Assembly (NCBI RefSeq): GCF_021026315.1
Contig: NZ_JAJNCX010000002.1
Span: forward strand, 434,001-498,000
From: Rhizobium sp. C4
Lineage (GTDB): Bacteria > Pseudomonadota > Alphaproteobacteria > Rhizobiales > Rhizobiaceae
Length of the DNA: 64,000 nucleotides
Direction: 5' to 3'
Shown here: in pieces, positions 1 to 8,522 of the stretch
Layout of the letters: each line of letters opens with the position of its first letter
Numbering within the stretch: the stretch's first letter is position 1
Position numbers and translations under genes: made by a program
The notes under the pieces: generated by a model
The model's database searches: none
What the model was told of the DNA's origin: nothing
What the model saw: the letters and a program-made list of their open reading frames with translations, nothing else

Positions 1-329
1 AGATCGAATCCCTGCCGCAGGGGCTGGCGACGATCGTCGCCAACAACAACACGTTGCTTTCGACCGGTCAGCGTCGCCGGCTGCTCGCCGCGCGTGTGAT
101 CTGCCGGCGCCCCAGGCTGATGCTGTTCGACGAGATCACCGCCAATCTCGATGCCGGCACCGAGAAGGCGCTTCTTGAGGCGATCTGCCCGCTGCCGGGC
201 GCCAAGATCTTCGTGACGCACAGCGAGCGGCTGCTGGACTATGTCGATCGCGCCTATCGCCTGCAGGGTGGCAGGCTTGAGCCGGTCGTGGTGGAGCCGC
301 CGGTCAACAGGCGTGCCGCGAAGAAGTGA
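1..329 (+). CDS. Peptide/bacteriocin-type ABC exporter, C-terminal fragment
   Basis: The gene enters from the left edge; the reading frame is open from base 3 and ends with TGA at 327-329. The visible part is the end of an ABC nucleotide-binding domain. It has the signature motif LSTGQRRRLLAAR, a Walker B segment LMLFDEITANLD, and the H-loop in IFVTHSER. The signature has T where most family members have G (LSGGQ). The run IESLPQGLATIVANNN before the signature resembles CvaB/RaxB-type exporters that cleave and export double-glycine-leader peptides, but the peptidase and membrane domains lie outside the window. A double-glycine peptide (5121-5228) and a TolC-like protein (5721-7019) nearby support that role by inference. 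The ATPase assignment is firm; the peptide-exporter subtype is probable. Confidence 0.8.
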   Translation, partial: IESLPQGLATIVANNNTLLSTGQRRRLLAARVICRRPRLMLFDEITANLDAGTEKALLEAICPLPGAKIFVTHSERLLDYVDRAYRLQGGRLEPVVVEPPVNRRAAKK

Positions 330-338
330 CGCAGGCCC

Positions 339-1931
339 TCAGGCACAAAGCTGCTCTGTCTGCTCCTCAGCCTCGACGTGTTGGATGATGTCGAGGCTCA
401 TGATCTCACCCAGTTCCTTTGAGGCGACAATTCCCTGCACGAAGGGACGATTGTGCATGAGGAACGGGATCGCTCCGAAATAGAGATTTCCCGCAAATGG
501 TTCGGGGGCGCGCAGAGCGAAGCTCTTGTGCAGGCGAGGGATGGTCTGCCCGTCCTCTTGCAGCGCGCGGCGCAGGCTTGGAAACCGGATGTCCTCGACG
601 GTCTGGGGCTTTTGCCCCGTTGCGTCGATGAAGACATCGAATTCATCGCTCCCCTCCGGCGAGGAAATCATCGTCGTTTCACTCCCCTTCACAATCTCGT
701 AGTCCTCGGAGAGCGTCTGAACCTTCAGGATCCCCGCATCCCGCAGGGCCAGCAGGCGTCGAATGGATTCAGGTGGGACGGCGGCGTAATTGTCGACGAA
801 GACGCGCTTCAGGCCGCGGTCGAACCGCACGCGATCTTCCTCCGACAGTTGCGCCACGATCGTCTCGACAGGCTCATGCATCCGCAGGATCGCATAGCGC
901 CACGGCACCGTGATCCGGTGCTCCTTGTTGCGCACCACTTCATTCAGGTTCTTCCGCGCCCAGCGGAAGGGATCAGACTCCGCGCGCTCGGCAAAATAGG
1001 CATCCGCGAAACTGTCCGCGCTCAGGTGGTGAAGGTCGGTCTTGGCCGCATAGGCGGGGTCGGCCAGCGCGAGTTCATCGCGGAAGAGGGAAAAGACGGC
1101 ATCCAGTGCTTCCGTCTGTTGCACGCAATCTTCGAGAGCGGGCTCCGTCATGCGTTCGAGGGGAAGATACGGTATTGGGCAGTAAAAGTCGGCTTCCGGC
1201 AGCAGGCCGTTGCGGGACATCATGGTGATCGTGAGGCCGGGATTTTCGAGCGTGAACCGGAGGTCCTCCTTGTCCCATTCAAACTGACCGTGCTGACAGA
1301 CGACGGCCAGTGCCGCATCAATGGCGCTGAGCGAGGTTCCGAGAATGCCGATCTTGCAGGCAGGGACTTCCGTTCCGATCAAGCCCGTCCACGGGTTGGC
1401 GAAATAGTGGTCGTCGTCCTGCGTGGGCTCGAAGTCGTGGCCCGTTGCCAGGATCAGCTTGTCAAAGCGCTGGGCGTGACGGCCTTCGGCTGTGTCGACC
1501 CGGAAACGCGTGCCTTCCGCCACGATGTCCACGACTTCAAGCCGCTCAACCAGGCGAATTGTGTGACCCTGTTCACGCCCGATGCGGATCAGCTCCAGCA
1601 ACTCATCGTGAAGATAGCAGCCGAGGAGCAGTCTCGGAGCAAACAGGCGATCGTTCAGCATGTCCTGTGTGATGCCGTAGCTCTCAAGGATGCGCGGCTC
1701 GCAGCCCTGCATCCATTGCAGAAATGTCTGGGTCAGGGGCGGTATTTCGATACTGGCGATATTGGCCAGCATCAGCCTATTGGCGCCGTCGCGGGAATAG
1801 GGCGTTCCGGCGCCTGCCCATTCGCCCTTGTCGAAGATCGTTATCGTCAGGGGCTGCGGGCAGCGGATCAATTCGGCAAGGGTGTAGAGCCCGGTCGGGC
1901 CGCAGCCGACAATCCCGATTTCGCAGTTCAT
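339..1931 (-). CDS. FAD/NAD(P)-binding protein (pyridine-nucleotide-disulphide-oxidoreductase-like)
   Basis: A 530-residue soluble protein. The N-terminus has a dinucleotide-binding signature IGIVGCGPTGLY, followed by FDKGEWAGAGTPYS, typical of the large FAD-NAD(P)-binding family often annotated as hypothetical. A second nucleotide-binding loop is seen in KIGILGTSLSAIDAAL. The start is placed at the ATG at 1931 because the Rossmann motif begins just after it; a longer frame to 2024 adds 31 residues with no recognisable content. It converges with the exporter fragment, only nine bases apart. The protein at 59460-60815 belongs to the same family. The substrate is unknown. It could be a tailoring or redox partner of the peptide locus, but nothing in the sequence proves this. 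Confidence 0.75.
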   Translation of the reverse strand: MNCEIGIVGCGPTGLYTLAELIRCPQPLTITIFDKGEWAGAGTPYSRDGANRLMLANIASIEIPPLTQTFLQWMQGCEPRILESYGITQDMLNDRLFAPRLLLGCYLHDELLELIRIGREQGHTIRLVERLEVVDIVAEGTRFRVDTAEGRHAQRFDKLILATGHDFEPTQDDDHYFANPWTGLIGTEVPACKIGILGTSLSAIDAALAVVCQHGQFEWDKEDLRFTLENPGLTITMMSRNGLLPEADFYCPIPYLPLERMTEPALEDCVQQTEALDAVFSLFRDELALADPAYAAKTDLHHLSADSFADAYFAERAESDPFRWARKNLNEVVRNKEHRITVPWRYAILRMHEPVETIVAQLSEEDRVRFDRGLKRVFVDNYAAVPPESIRRLLALRDAGILKVQTLSEDYEIVKGSETTMISSPEGSDEFDVFIDATGQKPQTVEDIRFPSLRRALQEDGQTIPRLHKSFALRAPEPFAGNLYFGAIPFLMHNRPFVQGIVASKELGEIMSLDIIQHVEAEEQTEQLCA

Positions 1932-2121
1932 GTGATTGCTCCCAAAAACACGAAACGGCCGGTGAACCCGTTGGTTCCGTGTGTCGCCGGTCGGCAGGCG
2001 CTGGACGACGGCGACTGTGTGCAATGGGCTGTGCGGTGCGCCGTCATGGATGAATTCACTTTACAAATGTGCTAAATGTTGTGAAGTATGAGGCCTGAAG
2101 ATCACAACGAGGTCAAAGTTC

Positions 2122-3111
2122 TTGTCCGCGCTCCGTTTTGCCACACGCCTGAATTCCTTTGCCTCCAATCCTGGCGCCGAATGGCCTGACCTGAAGGGTA
2201 AGCCGACAGTTCTCCAGATGGCGGCACGCGCTGCCAAGGTTGATGGATTGACGGATCTCGATCTGAACTATCCCGACCATGTCGGCGAAAAACCCGGCGA
2301 TCTGGCCCGAAAGATTGGTGATCTTGGCTTGTCGATCAACGGCTTTGCCATGCGCTACTATACCAACCCTGCTTTCAAGCTCGGGGCGTTCACCCATCCT
2401 GATGCGAAGGTTCGGCGCGAGGCTATCGATCTGACCAAGGCCGGCATTGATGCGGCGCGCGAGGCGGGCTCCAGCCTGATGACGATCTGGCTCGGGCAGG
2501 ACGGGTTCGACTATGCCTTCCAGGCAGATTACGATCGCCTTTGGCAATACGAAATCGACGGAATTCGTGAAGTCTGCGCCCATGATCCGGACTGCATGAT
2601 CTCCATCGAATACAAGCCCAACGAGCCGCGCTCCTACAGCCTGATGCCGGACTGCGCGACAACGCTGCTCGCGATCCGCGATGTTGCTGCTGCCAATCTT
2701 GGCGTGACGCTCGATTTCGCGCATGTGCTTTACGCCGATGAGCAGCCTGCCTTTGCCGCCGCGCTGATCGCCCGCCACAGCAAGCTTTTGGGCGTGCATC
2801 TGAACGACGGCTATTCGAAGCGGGACGACGGCCTGATGGTGGGCGCGGTGCACTCCGTGCAGACGATCGAACTGCTCCGCCAGATCCGGCGCGACGGCTA
2901 TCAGGGTGCGATCTATTTCGATACGTTCCCCGACATGACGGGGCTTGATCCCGCACATGAATGCGAGGTCAATATCAGGACAGTCAGGCGCATGCTGCAG
3001 GTGGCTGATCGTCTCGATGGCAACAATCTGCTGGCGGCCGCAACCGAGCGGCAGGACGCCGTCTCGGCACAGGCAATCGTGCAGGAGGCGATGCTGGGGC
3101 CGCTGGCATAG
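2122..3111 (+). CDS. Sugar phosphate isomerase/epimerase (xylose isomerase-like TIM barrel)
   Basis: A 329-residue soluble protein that reads as an AP-endonuclease-2/xylose-isomerase-like TIM barrel. Supporting segments are DLDLNYPDHV near the N-terminus, the metal-site-like ISIEYKPNEPRSYSL, LGVTLDFAHVLYADEQ and GVHLNDGYSKRDDGLMVG. These carry the Glu, Asp and His residues expected to bind a divalent metal. The start is TTG at 2122, preceded by GAGGT about eight bases upstream; no in-frame ATG fits. It heads an operon with an RpiR-type regulator and a PfkB kinase, so it probably isomerises or epimerises a sugar that the kinase phosphorylates. No transporter is adjacent. The exact sugar cannot be read from the sequence. 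Confidence 0.75.
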   Translation: MSALRFATRLNSFASNPGAEWPDLKGKPTVLQMAARAAKVDGLTDLDLNYPDHVGEKPGDLARKIGDLGLSINGFAMRYYTNPAFKLGAFTHPDAKVRREAIDLTKAGIDAAREAGSSLMTIWLGQDGFDYAFQADYDRLWQYEIDGIREVCAHDPDCMISIEYKPNEPRSYSLMPDCATTLLAIRDVAAANLGVTLDFAHVLYADEQPAFAAALIARHSKLLGVHLNDGYSKRDDGLMVGAVHSVQTIELLRQIRRDGYQGAIYFDTFPDMTGLDPAHECEVNIRTVRRMLQVADRLDGNNLLAAATERQDAVSAQAIVQEAMLGPLA

Positions 3112-3143
3112 CGATGCGGGCCACACATGGAGGCGAACCTGCG

Positions 3144-4019
3144 ATGATGGCTGACAATCTCGATCCAAAGGCGGTCGGCGCTCATATCCGCATGCGGTTG
3201 CCGCTGCTGACGCCGCTTGAGGCGAAAGTGGTCGAGACCGTCTACGCCTTCCGCAATTTCGGTCCGGAAACTTCGCTGAAGAAGGTCGCCACCGAGGCGG
3301 GGGTGTCGGAGGCGATGGTCGTCAAGATATCCAAGAAGCTCGGCTTTTCCGGCTACCGGCAGTTTCGAGCGGCCCTTGTCGGCTACAATGCGCTTCCGAC
3401 CGCCGAGATGCATCACGAGCTGTCTCCGGATGATACCTCCCGGGACATCGTCCAGAAGGTATTCCGCGCCTCCATCCAGGCACTTGAAGAGACGCTGGCC
3501 ATCCTGGACATCGCAGCCTTCGACCGGGCGGCGGATCTGATCCATGCTGCGCGCCAGCTGGATTTCTATGGCGTGGGCGGTTCGGCGCAGATTGCGCGTG
3601 ATGTATCGCACAAGTTTCTTCGGATCGGCGTGCGCGCCGGCGTCTTCGATGATGCGCACATGATGCTGATGTCTGCGGCGCTGCTGGGTGCCGAGGACAC
3701 GGCCATCGGCTTTTCCCATTCGGGCAACACGATGGCGGTGATCGAGGCGCTTCAGCTTGCGCGGCGCAATGGTGCGCGCACGATTGCCATCACCAATTAC
3801 GACAGTTCGCCGCTCGCGAGGTTGGCGGACGTCGTGCTCTGCTCGACCGCGCAAGGCTCGCCGCTCATTGGCGAAAACGCCGCCGCGCGGATCGCCCAGC
3901 TCAACATTCTCGACGCGCTCTTTGTTGCCGTGGCCCAGCGCGATTATCGCGCCGCCGGCTCGAACCTGGAAAAGACCATGGCCGCCGTGACGTCCAAGCG
4001 CAAGGAGAGGTTCCTGTGA
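3144..4019 (+). CDS. RpiR/MurR-family transcriptional regulator with SIS domain
   Basis: A 291-residue regulator. The N-terminal RpiR helix-turn-helix is visible in SLKKVATEAGVSEAMVVKISKK followed by LGFSGYRQFR. The C-terminal SIS sugar-phosphate-binding domain is visible in LDFYGVGGSAQIARDVSHKF and GFSHSGNTMAVIEALQLAR. The ATG at 3144 has a GGAGG ten bases upstream; a further in-frame ATG at 3114 lacks a good site. It lies between the isomerase and the kinase and overlaps the kinase start by the TGATG junction. By family knowledge it should sense a phosphosugar made by the neighbouring enzymes and control this operon. Confidence 0.88.
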   Translation: MMADNLDPKAVGAHIRMRLPLLTPLEAKVVETVYAFRNFGPETSLKKVATEAGVSEAMVVKISKKLGFSGYRQFRAALVGYNALPTAEMHHELSPDDTSRDIVQKVFRASIQALEETLAILDIAAFDRAADLIHAARQLDFYGVGGSAQIARDVSHKFLRIGVRAGVFDDAHMMLMSAALLGAEDTAIGFSHSGNTMAVIEALQLARRNGARTIAITNYDSSPLARLADVVLCSTAQGSPLIGENAAARIAQLNILDALFVAVAQRDYRAAGSNLEKTMAAVTSKRKERFL

Positions 4020-4894
4020 TGATAAACGCCCCCGCCATCGTGGTCTTCGGCAGCCTGCATTATGACATCATCGTCAAAGGACCGGCGCGACCGCGCAAGG
4101 GAGAGACCCTGATCGGCGAGGCGTGGAACCCCGCCTGTGGTGGGAAGGGCGGCAACCAGGCGGTTTCCGCCGCCCGAAAGGGCGTGCGGTCTGCGATGAT
4201 CGGGGCCGTCGCCGACGACGCGTTTGGAGGGGCGCTGCTCGCGCATCTCGATCAGCACGGTGTCGAGAGGCAACATGTTCGTGTGCTTGAAGGGGCGGGC
4301 ACCGGCATGAGCGTCGCGCTCTTCGATGCCGAGGGCGACTACGGCGCCGTTGTCGTCTCTGGCAGCAATCTCAGACTGGGGCGCGAGGATGTCGAGGCCG
4401 CCGCCGCGCTGTTTGCGCCCGGAAACATTCTTCTCCTTCAGAACGAGGTTCCTGAGGCCGGCAATATCCTTGCCGCGTCTGCCATGAAGCGGGCCGGAGG
4501 CAGGGTGATCCTGAATGCGGCGCCGGCGAAGCCGCTTTCTCCGGAGCTTGCCGCGCTGGTGGATATCCTGGTCGTCAACGCGCTGGAGGCTGAGGCATTG
4601 GCGGGTTGTGCTGCAATCGAGGGCCTGCAGGACGCGCTGGTCGCCGCAAGGATGCTGTCACGCGACTTCGGGACTGCCGTGGTAACCGCGGGTGGCGAAG
4701 GGGTGGCCTATGCGGTGAGGGACGGTCGCGAAGGCTGCATCCCCGCCATCAAGGTCAAGCTTGTGAGTACGCATGGGGCGGGAGACGAGTTCATTGGCGC
4801 CCTGGCATCCGAACTTCTGTTGGGGCGGGACATCGGGCAGGCGCTGGAGGTTGCGAACCGGGCTGCCGCGGCGCTGGTCAGCCGGGAGCGATAG
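4019..4894 (+). CDS. PfkB-family sugar kinase (ribokinase-like)
   Basis: A kinase of about 291 residues in the PfkB/ribokinase family. The first PfkB signature is seen in ACGGKGGNQAVSAARKG, and the ATP/anion-hole signature in THGAGDEFIGALASE, where the catalytic Asp of GAGD is kept. The more usual DTTGAGD is STHGAGD here. The ATG at 4019 overlaps the regulator's stop codon; a GTG at 4016 is an alternative, and AAGGAGAGG at 4001-4009 serves either. It is the last gene of the operon. It likely phosphorylates the sugar handled by the upstream TIM-barrel enzyme, giving a ligand for the SIS domain of the regulator. Confidence 0.85.
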   Translation: MINAPAIVVFGSLHYDIIVKGPARPRKGETLIGEAWNPACGGKGGNQAVSAARKGVRSAMIGAVADDAFGGALLAHLDQHGVERQHVRVLEGAGTGMSVALFDAEGDYGAVVVSGSNLRLGREDVEAAAALFAPGNILLLQNEVPEAGNILAASAMKRAGGRVILNAAPAKPLSPELAALVDILVVNALEAEALAGCAAIEGLQDALVAARMLSRDFGTAVVTAGGEGVAYAVRDGREGCIPAIKVKLVSTHGAGDEFIGALASELLLGRDIGQALEVANRAAAALVSRER

Positions 4895-5042
4895 GTCGGA
4901 GGAGGCGCTTCGTATCTCCACGACGAGGACCCCATGCTTCCGGCGGAGGTATAGTCAGGCGATCCTCAGACCGGACATCAGATATATTTCGAACTCCGCA
5001 GAAAATATTTGAAGGATGTTGATCAAATCAGTTTTCGCACAC

Positions 5043-5075
5043 AAAAAAGCTGACCTGACGACTGTCAGGCCAGCT
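5043..5075 (-). terminator. Intrinsic terminator of the double-glycine peptide gene
   Basis: Read on the minus strand this is a 12-position stem with one mismatch (arms 5064-5075 and 5048-5059), a four-base loop and a run of six T. It begins 46 bases after the stop codon of the peptide gene. It is a textbook rho-independent terminator and supports the peptide as a separately transcribed gene. Confidence 0.85.
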
Positions 5076-5120
5076 TCGCAAGTTCGTCTTCCGCTCGAAA
5101 ACGAGTGGCGGAACGAGAAC

Positions 5121-5228
5121 TTAGCTGCACTTGCTGGAGCAAGCCGGAGCCGGCTTGCAAACCGGCTTCGGGGCGCAATGCGTGCCGCCAACAACAGTCT
5201 TCATCTCTGCGAGGTTCAGGGTCTTCAT
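5121..5228 (-). CDS. Double-glycine-leader, Cys/Pro-rich 35-residue secreted peptide precursor
   Basis: A short gene read directly from the minus strand. The leader is MKTLNLAEMKTVVGG and the predicted core is THCAPKPVCKPAPACSSKCS, then TAA. The leader matches the double-glycine consensus at every key place: Leu at -12, Glu at -8, Met at -7, Val at -4, Gly-Gly at -2/-1. The 20-residue core is cationic (three Lys, one His) and has four Cys (core positions 3, 9, 15, 19) and four Pro. A GGAG lies eight bases before the ATG at 5228. An upstream in-frame ATG would add ten residues but lacks a ribosome site. A strong terminator follows. Known double-glycine peptides are cut and exported by C39-peptidase ABC transporters with TolC; both partners appear in the vicinity. 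The product may be a microcin-like bacteriocin or a signalling or metal-binding peptide. I do not recognise the family. Confidence 0.8.
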   Translation of the reverse strand: MKTLNLAEMKTVVGGTHCAPKPVCKPAPACSSKCS

Positions 5229-5720
5229 TTGATTTTCTCCACTGGTTTCCGGCTTCATCGGTCGACCGGCAAATTTATATTCCATTAATCATATCTTGAA
5301 TCAACAAGTTTTTTCGTAATTAAACCAAAGCCTTGAAAGAAAATATCTATAGTCCGCTATGGAGTTTAACGTAGCGTTAACCATTGCCGGGTGCGGCCCA
5401 ATGGGAAGGTGGCGCCCGGCCCGCCAGGGTTTCATGCGCTTTAGCAAGTTTGTCATCGCAGTTGAGGTCAGTGTGGGGCGCACTTGTCCTCCCAAAATCT
5501 GGCGTTGTGGATGTTTCTTCATTCACCCGCCCGGTCGAGCCGCGCCCGCTGGTTGAGGTGTCCGTGCTAGCCCAATATTCCATTTATTATATATTAACTG
5601 CAAATATGGATATTTACTCGATCTAAAAAGCGGAAAAGCATTGTTTTAGAATATACTCAAGAAAAGGTTTGAGTTATGGCGCGTGCGTGTCAGTTGCCGG
5701 AACGTCGTGGGAGGAAGCGG
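5229..5720 (+). promoter_or_regulatory. AT-rich divergent control region between peptide gene and TolC-like gene
   Basis: This 490-base stretch has no convincing gene. It is visibly richer in A+T than its surroundings, especially near 5265-5360 and 5570-5675, as expected for divergent promoters and perhaps for acquired DNA. On the minus strand a TTGATT element with an AT-rich -10-like segment lies about 30-60 bases before the peptide start; this promoter guess is weak. Short open frames here show no leader or family features. Confidence 0.4.
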
Positions 5721-7019
5721 ATGTTTCGTCTCGCCCTGACGCTCGGACTGGTTGTCACCGCTGCCTTTGCCGCGGCCGAAGAGATGGAATGGGTCAACGT
5801 CTCCGATTTCAAGTTGAGACTCGGCCAGGACAAGGTCTTGCAGGATCTGGCGCGAACCGAATTGCGGCTGACGCAGGCCCAACTCTTTCCCAAGGTGACG
5901 GCGGGCACGGATTGGGTGATCGATGGGAAGACGGAATATTCTCCCGACATCACGCAGGTTCCGAACAGCAGCTATGCGACGAAAGACCCGTCTTCGGTCG
6001 GCCTTGAGGTCTCCTGGCGGCTCTTTGACGGGCTGAAAAACCTGAATGACATCAATGCGGCGCGGGAGAAGGTGGCGGCCACCGTGGAAGCCTCGCTCGA
6101 TACCAGGCAGAAGCTGCTTGTGGAGCGGGCGGAAAAGATGCTGGCGCTGACGCGCGACCGCACGATCCTCGCCTCCAGCAAACGCGCGGTGGTGCGCCAG
6201 CAGGACGCTCTCAATATTTCCAGACAGATGCTGACCGATGGTCTGATGACTCAATCGGACGTCGCCATTGCCGCGTCCGAGCTGGAGAACCTGCGCGCGC
6301 TCAACGAGCAGGCGTCGCGGCAGCTGGCAAACAGCGAGCTCGCCTTCGAGAAGTTCAATGGCTTTCGGGCGCCTGCCAAGCTCGACGTCGCAGCTGCGAA
6401 GCTGAAGCTGCCGGCGTCCGCGACGGATGCCGCCGACCGTGCCATGGCCAATTCCCCGCTGCCGAAAATGGCGGCGCACCTGCAGACGGCGGCGGACTTC
6501 AGCGTCGAGTCCGCCCGTGGTGCCTTCTTCCCGACCATCGATCTCGTCGGGAAATACACGCGCACCTTCGATCCCACGCCAGCGGTCAAGACCGTCAACA
6601 ACTATGCGCTTCTCCTCAGGATGAGGCTGCCGATCTTTGATGCGACCCTGCAGCCCAATCTGGATCGTGCCCGCGCCGAGGCGCTTCAGAAATCCTATGA
6701 CCGGCAGGACACGGTCCTGAGCGTGACGACGGGCGCGCGCAAATACTTCAATGACTACAAGTCGCTCAGATCCCAGGTTGGTCGGCTCGAGGCGCGCGTG
6801 AAGGAAGCGGCGAAGGCGCAGACGGCCATGCAGGAGGAGATGAAGGCGGGGCTGCATACCGTTCTCGATCTCATCCAGACCCAGCGCAATCTGATCTCGG
6901 CCGAACAGAGCCTCGCGGATGCCAGATATCTGCGTGACATGTCGGCCTTCAATCTTCTCGGAACGATGGGCGATCTCGACGATGGATCGTTCGACGGCGG
7001 GACGCAGAAGATGTTCTGA
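5721..7019 (+). CDS. TolC-family outer-membrane efflux/secretion protein
   Basis: A 432-residue outer-membrane channel subunit. The signal peptide is MFRLALTLGLVVTAAFA followed by AAEE. The ATG at 5721 is chosen because it opens this signal peptide and has GGGAGG just upstream; an ATG at 5676 would add 15 charged residues. The body shows the repeated long coiled helices of TolC proteins, with paired segments such as RLTQAQLFPKVTAGTDW and SVESARGAFFPTIDLVGKY (the two beta-barrel strands of each half) and GLMTQSDVAIAASELENLRA. Family members form the trimeric outer-membrane exit duct for type I secretion or efflux. Its divergent position to a double-glycine peptide and the nearby exporter ATPase suggest peptide export. 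The membrane-fusion partner is not in the window. Confidence 0.88.
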   Translation: MFRLALTLGLVVTAAFAAAEEMEWVNVSDFKLRLGQDKVLQDLARTELRLTQAQLFPKVTAGTDWVIDGKTEYSPDITQVPNSSYATKDPSSVGLEVSWRLFDGLKNLNDINAAREKVAATVEASLDTRQKLLVERAEKMLALTRDRTILASSKRAVVRQQDALNISRQMLTDGLMTQSDVAIAASELENLRALNEQASRQLANSELAFEKFNGFRAPAKLDVAAAKLKLPASATDAADRAMANSPLPKMAAHLQTAADFSVESARGAFFPTIDLVGKYTRTFDPTPAVKTVNNYALLLRMRLPIFDATLQPNLDRARAEALQKSYDRQDTVLSVTTGARKYFNDYKSLRSQVGRLEARVKEAAKAQTAMQEEMKAGLHTVLDLIQTQRNLISAEQSLADARYLRDMSAFNLLGTMGDLDDGSFDGGTQKMF

Positions 7020-7488
7020 TCGGGACGTGTCCTTACGCGCTCCGTGACGGCGAATGCCGCCGCCTTTCTACCAGCAGGGCAAAACAAAACCGCCGACCCG
7101 GATGCGCTCAATTCGGCAGCAGTCACGGTTCGGCGGCGTTGTTGCGAGCGCCATTCATTGGGCGCTATCATTTTAAGTCCCCTCTGGACCTGCCAGAATA
7201 GAAGCACGAACCGTGCCAAGTCCGAAACCGTAGTAATTCCGGGCATTTTGACAGGTTGCCAGCGCCAATTGCGGACGATCTGCTTACAGGCTGTGCCGCA
7301 TCTTTGCCCAATGCCCATCTTTTGATCATCGCTTCGGGGTTCGGCACTGCGGGTCGACAGTGTCCGCGCTGGAAGACAGGACGGAGCATTGCGGAATTCT
7401 TGCTGAAACTCGTTCATTTCCGCTTGCCGCACGGAGCTCGCCCGCGTTACCAGCATGGGACAGGACTTAAGGGTTGGGATCAGGGCGC
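7020..7488. other. Intergenic region, no gene recognised
   Basis: About 470 bases between the TolC-like gene and the LacI regulator. The open frames here have no recognisable domains, and I found no clear terminator, repeat or RNA element. It presumably contains the LacI promoter. Confidence 0.4.
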
Positions 7489-8514
7489 TTGAAAGCGAGC
7501 ATAAAGGACATTGCCGCACGGGCAGGGACATCGGTCTCGACCGTCTCGCGTGCGCTGAACAAGTCCGGCTACGTCTCGCCCGACGTCCGAGCACGCGTCG
7601 AAGAGGCCGTGCGCGACCTCAATTACACGCCGAGCAAGGACGCGCGCATGATGCGCGGTGCGCCGAGCCGTGTTGTGGGGCTGATGCTGCCGGCGGTCGA
7701 CGTTCCCTTCTTCGGTATTCTGGCACAGGCCATCGAGCAGGCGCTTTTCCAGAAAGGGTATCAGACCCTCATCTGCTGCACCTCCGAAAATCTGGATCAC
7801 GAGATGCGCTATGTCTCCATGCTGCTGTCGCAGCGGGTGGATGGCGTCATCGTGGCGAGCGCATTTGGCGACGACGCGCATTTCGAGGCCTTTGTCGAGG
7901 CGGGCGTTCCGCTTGTCGCGATCGACCGTGATCTTGGCCGCTTTGCCGACCACGTCGTCACCGCCGATCATGAGGCGGGCGGGCGGTTGATGGTGCGGCA
8001 CCTTGCTGCCCTGGGGCATCGCCGGATCGGCGTCATTGGCGCACCGGCGCATAGCCAGTCGATCAAGGTGCGATTGCAGTCGATCAGGGATGAAATGGTG
8101 GCCCTGGGTCTGGAGCCTGCGGCCGTTGCGCTCGGCGAGGAGCATACGTTTGCCGCTGCCTATGACAGGGCGCGCTCCATCATGGAGAAGGATCCGGACG
8201 TCACCGCCATCATCGGCATGACGGACATCGCCGCCATTGCCGCCATCCATGCCGTTCACGACTGCGGGCGTTCGGTCCCGGGTGACATCTCGGTCATCGG
8301 TTTCGACGATCTGCCGGAAGCCGCCTATGTCATTCCCAGCCTGACGACTGTTTCACAGCCGATCCGGGAGATCGGCGAGCAGGCAGCCCAGGTCATCGAG
8401 GCGGCGATCAGCCAGCGCCGGGGCGGCGAGGGGGAAACGGGCGACGTGGTCACCCGCCTGCCTGTGAGGCTGGTGGAGCGGCAATCGACCGGGCCGGTGC
8501 GTGGCTCGGTCTGA
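7489..8514 (+). CDS. LacI-family transcriptional regulator (polyol/sugar operon)
   Basis: A repressor of about 341 residues. The LacI helix-turn-helix is at the very N-terminus, SIKDIAARAGTSVSTVSRAL followed by NKSGYVSPDVRARV, with the hinge region after it. A periplasmic-binding-like effector domain follows (VVGLMLPAVDVPFFGILAQAIEQ, VIVASAFGD, VPLVAIDRDL, ISVIGFDDLPEAAYVIPSLTTV). TTG at 7489 places the HTH at the usual distance from the start; TTG at 7474 would add five residues. The gene converges on the catabolic operon 8523-14091. Two LacI-type operators lie upstream of that operon (14108-14121 and 14164-14177), which I infer are its targets. Confidence 0.88.
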   Translation: MKASIKDIAARAGTSVSTVSRALNKSGYVSPDVRARVEEAVRDLNYTPSKDARMMRGAPSRVVGLMLPAVDVPFFGILAQAIEQALFQKGYQTLICCTSENLDHEMRYVSMLLSQRVDGVIVASAFGDDAHFEAFVEAGVPLVAIDRDLGRFADHVVTADHEAGGRLMVRHLAALGHRRIGVIGAPAHSQSIKVRLQSIRDEMVALGLEPAAVALGEEHTFAAAYDRARSIMEKDPDVTAIIGMTDIAAIAAIHAVHDCGRSVPGDISVIGFDDLPEAAYVIPSLTTVSQPIREIGEQAAQVIEAAISQRRGGEGETGDVVTRLPVRLVERQSTGPVRGSV

Positions 8515-8522
8515 CCGGGCCT

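Noticed and set aside
453-2075. Long plus-strand open frame of 540 codons opposite the FAD protein
   Set aside because: It is the mirror of the real minus-strand gene, with no recognisable motif and a His/Arg/Gln-rich composition typical of antisense frames in GC-rich DNA.
2054-2086. TTCAC/GTGAA inverted repeat before the TIM-barrel gene as an RpiR site
   Set aside because: The arms are only five bases and 23 bases apart, which is expected by chance in this AT-rich gap.
5301-5522. Minus-strand frame beginning MKKHPQRQILGGQ as a second double-glycine peptide
   Set aside because: The Gly-Gly is present, but the leader lacks the hydrophobic residues and Glu at -8, and there is no ribosome site or Cys-rich core.
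7044-7325. Possible 93-residue gene after the TolC-like gene
   Set aside because: No ribosome site, no family features and no partner; the frame ends inside non-coding sequence.
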